Below the pieces are notes generated by a model. The model made no database searches and was not told the DNA's origin. It saw only the letters and a program-made list of their open reading frames with translations. From contig JAQOTE010000029.1 in NCBI GenBank assembly GCA_029945375.1, positions 1-32,368 of the forward strand: DNA of 32,368 nt, written 5' to 3'. Made by a program: the position numbers and the translations under genes. Each line of letters opens with the position of its first letter. Positions within the stretch are counted from its first letter, which is position 1. This DNA is from Agaricus subrufescens (Eukaryota; Basidiomycota; Agaricomycetes; Agaricales; Agaricaceae). Shown piece by piece: positions 29,703-32,368 of this stretch.

Positions 29703-32368
29703 ATGTCAGATACAGGACAACCCAAACGACCGTCCTCTCCAGGTTCTGTAAGTCTGGAAGATGACAGAAGACCTGCCAAGAAGGAGAGAACTGCGCGCCG
29801 TGCAAAGGTCGACCATAAGGGCCGCGACCATAGACGTGTCACTTCCGTTCGCGTCAAGAGCAGTACAGGCGCTTATAGGTCACGTAGGATGAAGGAGGAA
29901 AAGGTGGAACCCACGCTATCAGTACCTGTGGAGAATGGAGATACCAGCGAGGCGATTGGACCGGTGAGTACATGTGGCAGTTAGAAAGAGTAAAACGTCT
30001 CTGACAGTGGATAATTATCAGGCTAGTCCTTCATCCTGGGCCCCAAACGTTGACTCTGAAATCGCAACTGACAACCTGGACGCGACAATCAGGCCTAAGA
30101 GAAAAAAAAACACCACGGCCGTAAGTGTGATATTAGGCTTTTTGTTCTTATTGACTTACTACGGAACGATGTCACTTAGACAAAACTCCAAGATTGGTTA
30201 GCATACCGCGATTCCACCCTTGATGAACTTCTGCGGCTCGAAGGCCCAGCCGTACACCATGACTCCGATGGGCGCACCATGTGCTCCTTCTGCTCCTCAA
30301 GTGATGCGACGGGCAGTCTTTTTCAATGCGTGGATTGCATTCAAGGTGTCTCTAGCGTGATGTGTAGAGACTGCCTTCTGAAAGGCCATCAGCAGAACCC
30401 GCTACATCGTATAAATGTATTCAATCCCACCCCCATGCCAAACAACATACTAACACCAGCGTAGAAATGGACTGGAGTCTTTTTTATCAGTACTAGTCTT
30501 CGCGATGTGGGACTTCGTTGCCAGTTAGGCCATGCTGGCTCTCTCTGTCCTGACCCACGCCCGGGGCCATCCGACTTTGTGGTTTTCGACTCAAATGGAT
30601 TTTCGCGAGTCAGCGTGGACTTCTGTGGCTGCACCAAATCACTTGGTGTCCCCCCTCGTGTTCAACTACTGCGGGCAGGATGGTTCCCAGCTTCTTCTGA
30701 GCGACCTCGCACGGCATTCACCTTTAATGTCTTGAACGCATTTCATCAGCTGACCTTACAAGGAAAAACAACATTATACGATTATTATCATTCCCTGACC
30801 TTTCAAACTGACAACTTGATGCTTGGGAAGCCTGCGGTACGTTCTCTAGATGCTGGACTATCAGGATATCCTTTATCTAACCGTTGTCTCTTCAAGCATC
30901 GATACAAGGAGTTCCAACATGTGTTCCGTGTTTGGCGCCACCTGAAATCATTGAAGCAGGCAGGTCGAGCGCATGATCCAGAAGGTGTGGGGGCCACATC
31001 TAATGGTGAACTTGCTCTTGAATGTCCTGCTTGTCCGCATCCTACCAAAAACCTCCCCGAAAACTGGGAGAATTTCCCCCCCAATCTACGGTGAGTGTGA
31101 TCCTTCATCAATTTGGGGTAGGTAATCATCCTATATGTAGATTCCTTTTTACGCTGTTCATAGCCCTTGATGCAAACTTCAAACTCAAGAACAAAGAACG
31201 TGGTATTCAAGATTTCGAGTTGGATCCTGGATTAGGCTGTTATGTCGAGCATGCCCCTTACCAGAAGCATATTTTGGGACATGACACGGAAGCTGAGGTA
31301 GGTACAACTCACCTGCATGATATACAACCACTTAACAAACTTTTAGCTAAATTCATGTTCCTCGGATCATACAGCAATTGCAAGGGCTAATACGTCCATT
31401 CCAGGGTACTGTGTAAATGGTGTTGGTGCTAGTATTTGTTCACGCCATTCACTCATTCGCCGAAATGGTGTAGTTGATCTACCGAAGGGAGAAAAGTAAG
31501 CACACATTTTATATTCTGGGATTAATGCTGATGCTGTGATAGATATTCAAGTATGGACTACATGATACTGTCGGCATTAATGGGTATTTCCCTTATGCGA
31601 GTGTTGATATCCTATGACATTGGGTGTCAATGGATGAAACACTTTTACAGGCGCATGGCTGAGTATCCAAAGGAAATGCAGCTTCCAGATAATACTGTTG
31701 TGGATATTGGGATTCCCAGCTGGCATGTTAATGGTCATGGATCATTTTGTCGAGCAACCTATTCACTGAATCATATTTCGGGTGTTGGGCGGACTTGTGG
31801 AGAAGATATTGAGATAGGTTGGTCTCATACAAATGCACTTGGTCCTAGTGTCAGGGAGATGGGTCCAGCTATGAGACGTGAAACACTGAATTATCACTGG
31901 AATGGATGGAATTTCCGAAAATATGTGGGATTTCGTGAGTAGATTTATTTTTCACCTCTTAACTGCAAATCTGAGTTCATTATACAGGGAGTCTGTTTGC
32001 AAAGCGATTTGAAGATGCAGTTGTGATGAAGGATAAGCATGAAGCTAATCTGTCTCTTCTTTCATCAGGATTCTCAGAGGCAACACTTGCAAAATGGAGA
32101 CGGATGGTTGATGATTGGGAGGATGAACGTTCACAGTGGTCTCGGTCCAAGTTCACTCTTAGGCCATCAAAACCTAATCCATTTATGGAGCATGAGATAT
32201 GTAAGTGGCTATCTATTATGACTAATCTCAACATTAATCCACTTTGTTTAGCCAAGTCAATTCAAGAGATTCGCTTGGAGTTAGCAAGAAAAGAAGCAGC
32301 TGATGCTACTCGGGGCGTTATCTCACCACACAAGATTAGTATTGGTGATTTCATTATCAAGGGATTTG
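29703..32368 (+). CDS. KDZ-superfamily transposase with cysteine cluster (3' end outside window)
   Basis: Exons 29703-29963, 30022-30120, 30180-30416, 30465-30836, 30897-31090, 31141-31297, 31347-31495, 31543-31934, 31988-32200 and 32252 onward; introns 47-60 bp, one of 60 bp reading open. About 730 residues are visible and the frame is still open at the edge. Residues 1-120 are basic and low complexity. Residues 155-196 form the CxC2-type zinc cluster (CSFC, CVDC, CRDC, H190, H196), followed by KWTGVFFISTSLRDVGLRCQ, VDFCGC and LLRAGWFPAS. The RNase H-like catalytic region has LDANFKLKNK (D398), SYDIGCQW (D515) and GEDIEIGWSHTNALGP (E577, or E580), the expected D-D-E order of Kyakuja-Dileera-Zisupton transposases. 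The part seen has no stop or frameshift, so the element may be functional. KDZ elements are linked with TET/JBP genes in mushrooms. Confidence 0.94.

Noticed and set aside
1..32368. tRNA, rRNA or LTR retrotransposon genes
   Set aside because: I saw no tRNA B-box in a cloverleaf context, no rRNA-like stretch, and no reverse transcriptase or integrase motif on either strand.

Overview
The window reads as nuclear DNA of a mushroom-forming basidiomycete (Agaricomycetes). Genes are dense with 41-62 bp GT-AG introns carrying CTAAC/CTGAT-like branch sites. The recognisable families (KDZ transposase with a cysteine cluster, Plavaka/CACTA-like transposase, TET/JBP-like dioxygenase, agaricomycete orphan families) point the same way. 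Exon models were assembled by hand by joining open frames across splice sites in phase; no search or alignment program was run.

Layout. 66-1146 (+): helical orphan gene. 1297-1819: candidate TIR element ending 14 bp before the next start codon. 1834-4811 (+): 13-exon orphan gene with a row of phase-1 mini-exons. 4812-6616: repeats, including a 130-bp palindromic MITE and three 157-bp tandem units with CCAAT boxes. 6717-8583 (+): 2-oxoglutarate/Fe(II) dioxygenase resembling TET/JBP. 9050-11347 (+): orphan family protein. 11524-14960: GC-rich elements sharing diverged ~25-bp inverted ends and ~11-bp phased internal repeats, one holding a GMC-oxidoreductase relic. 15194-19277 (-): an apparently intact Plavaka/CACTA-like transposase, itself bracketed by the same type of ends (14876 and 19474). 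19481-20399 (+): decayed protein kinase starting right at that right end. 20420-22850: AT-rich satellite evolving from ~22-bp monomers into a 155-bp higher-order unit. 22973-26069 (-): 12-exon orphan gene with tandemly duplicated symmetric exons. 26070-29702: minisatellites and an inverted repeat family. 29703 to the right edge (+): KDZ transposase, open at the window end.

How it fits together. This is a transposon-rich accessory region. The most interesting hypothesis is a family of non-autonomous elements with helically phased subterminal repeats, mobilised by the Plavaka-type transposase in the same interval. It appears to carry a host gene fragment and to sit in the promoter position of a host gene. 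The TET/JBP-like gene and the KDZ element in one window fit the association described for these two families in mushroom genomes. The three orphan genes look intact (long frames, consistent phases) but I cannot assign them a function.
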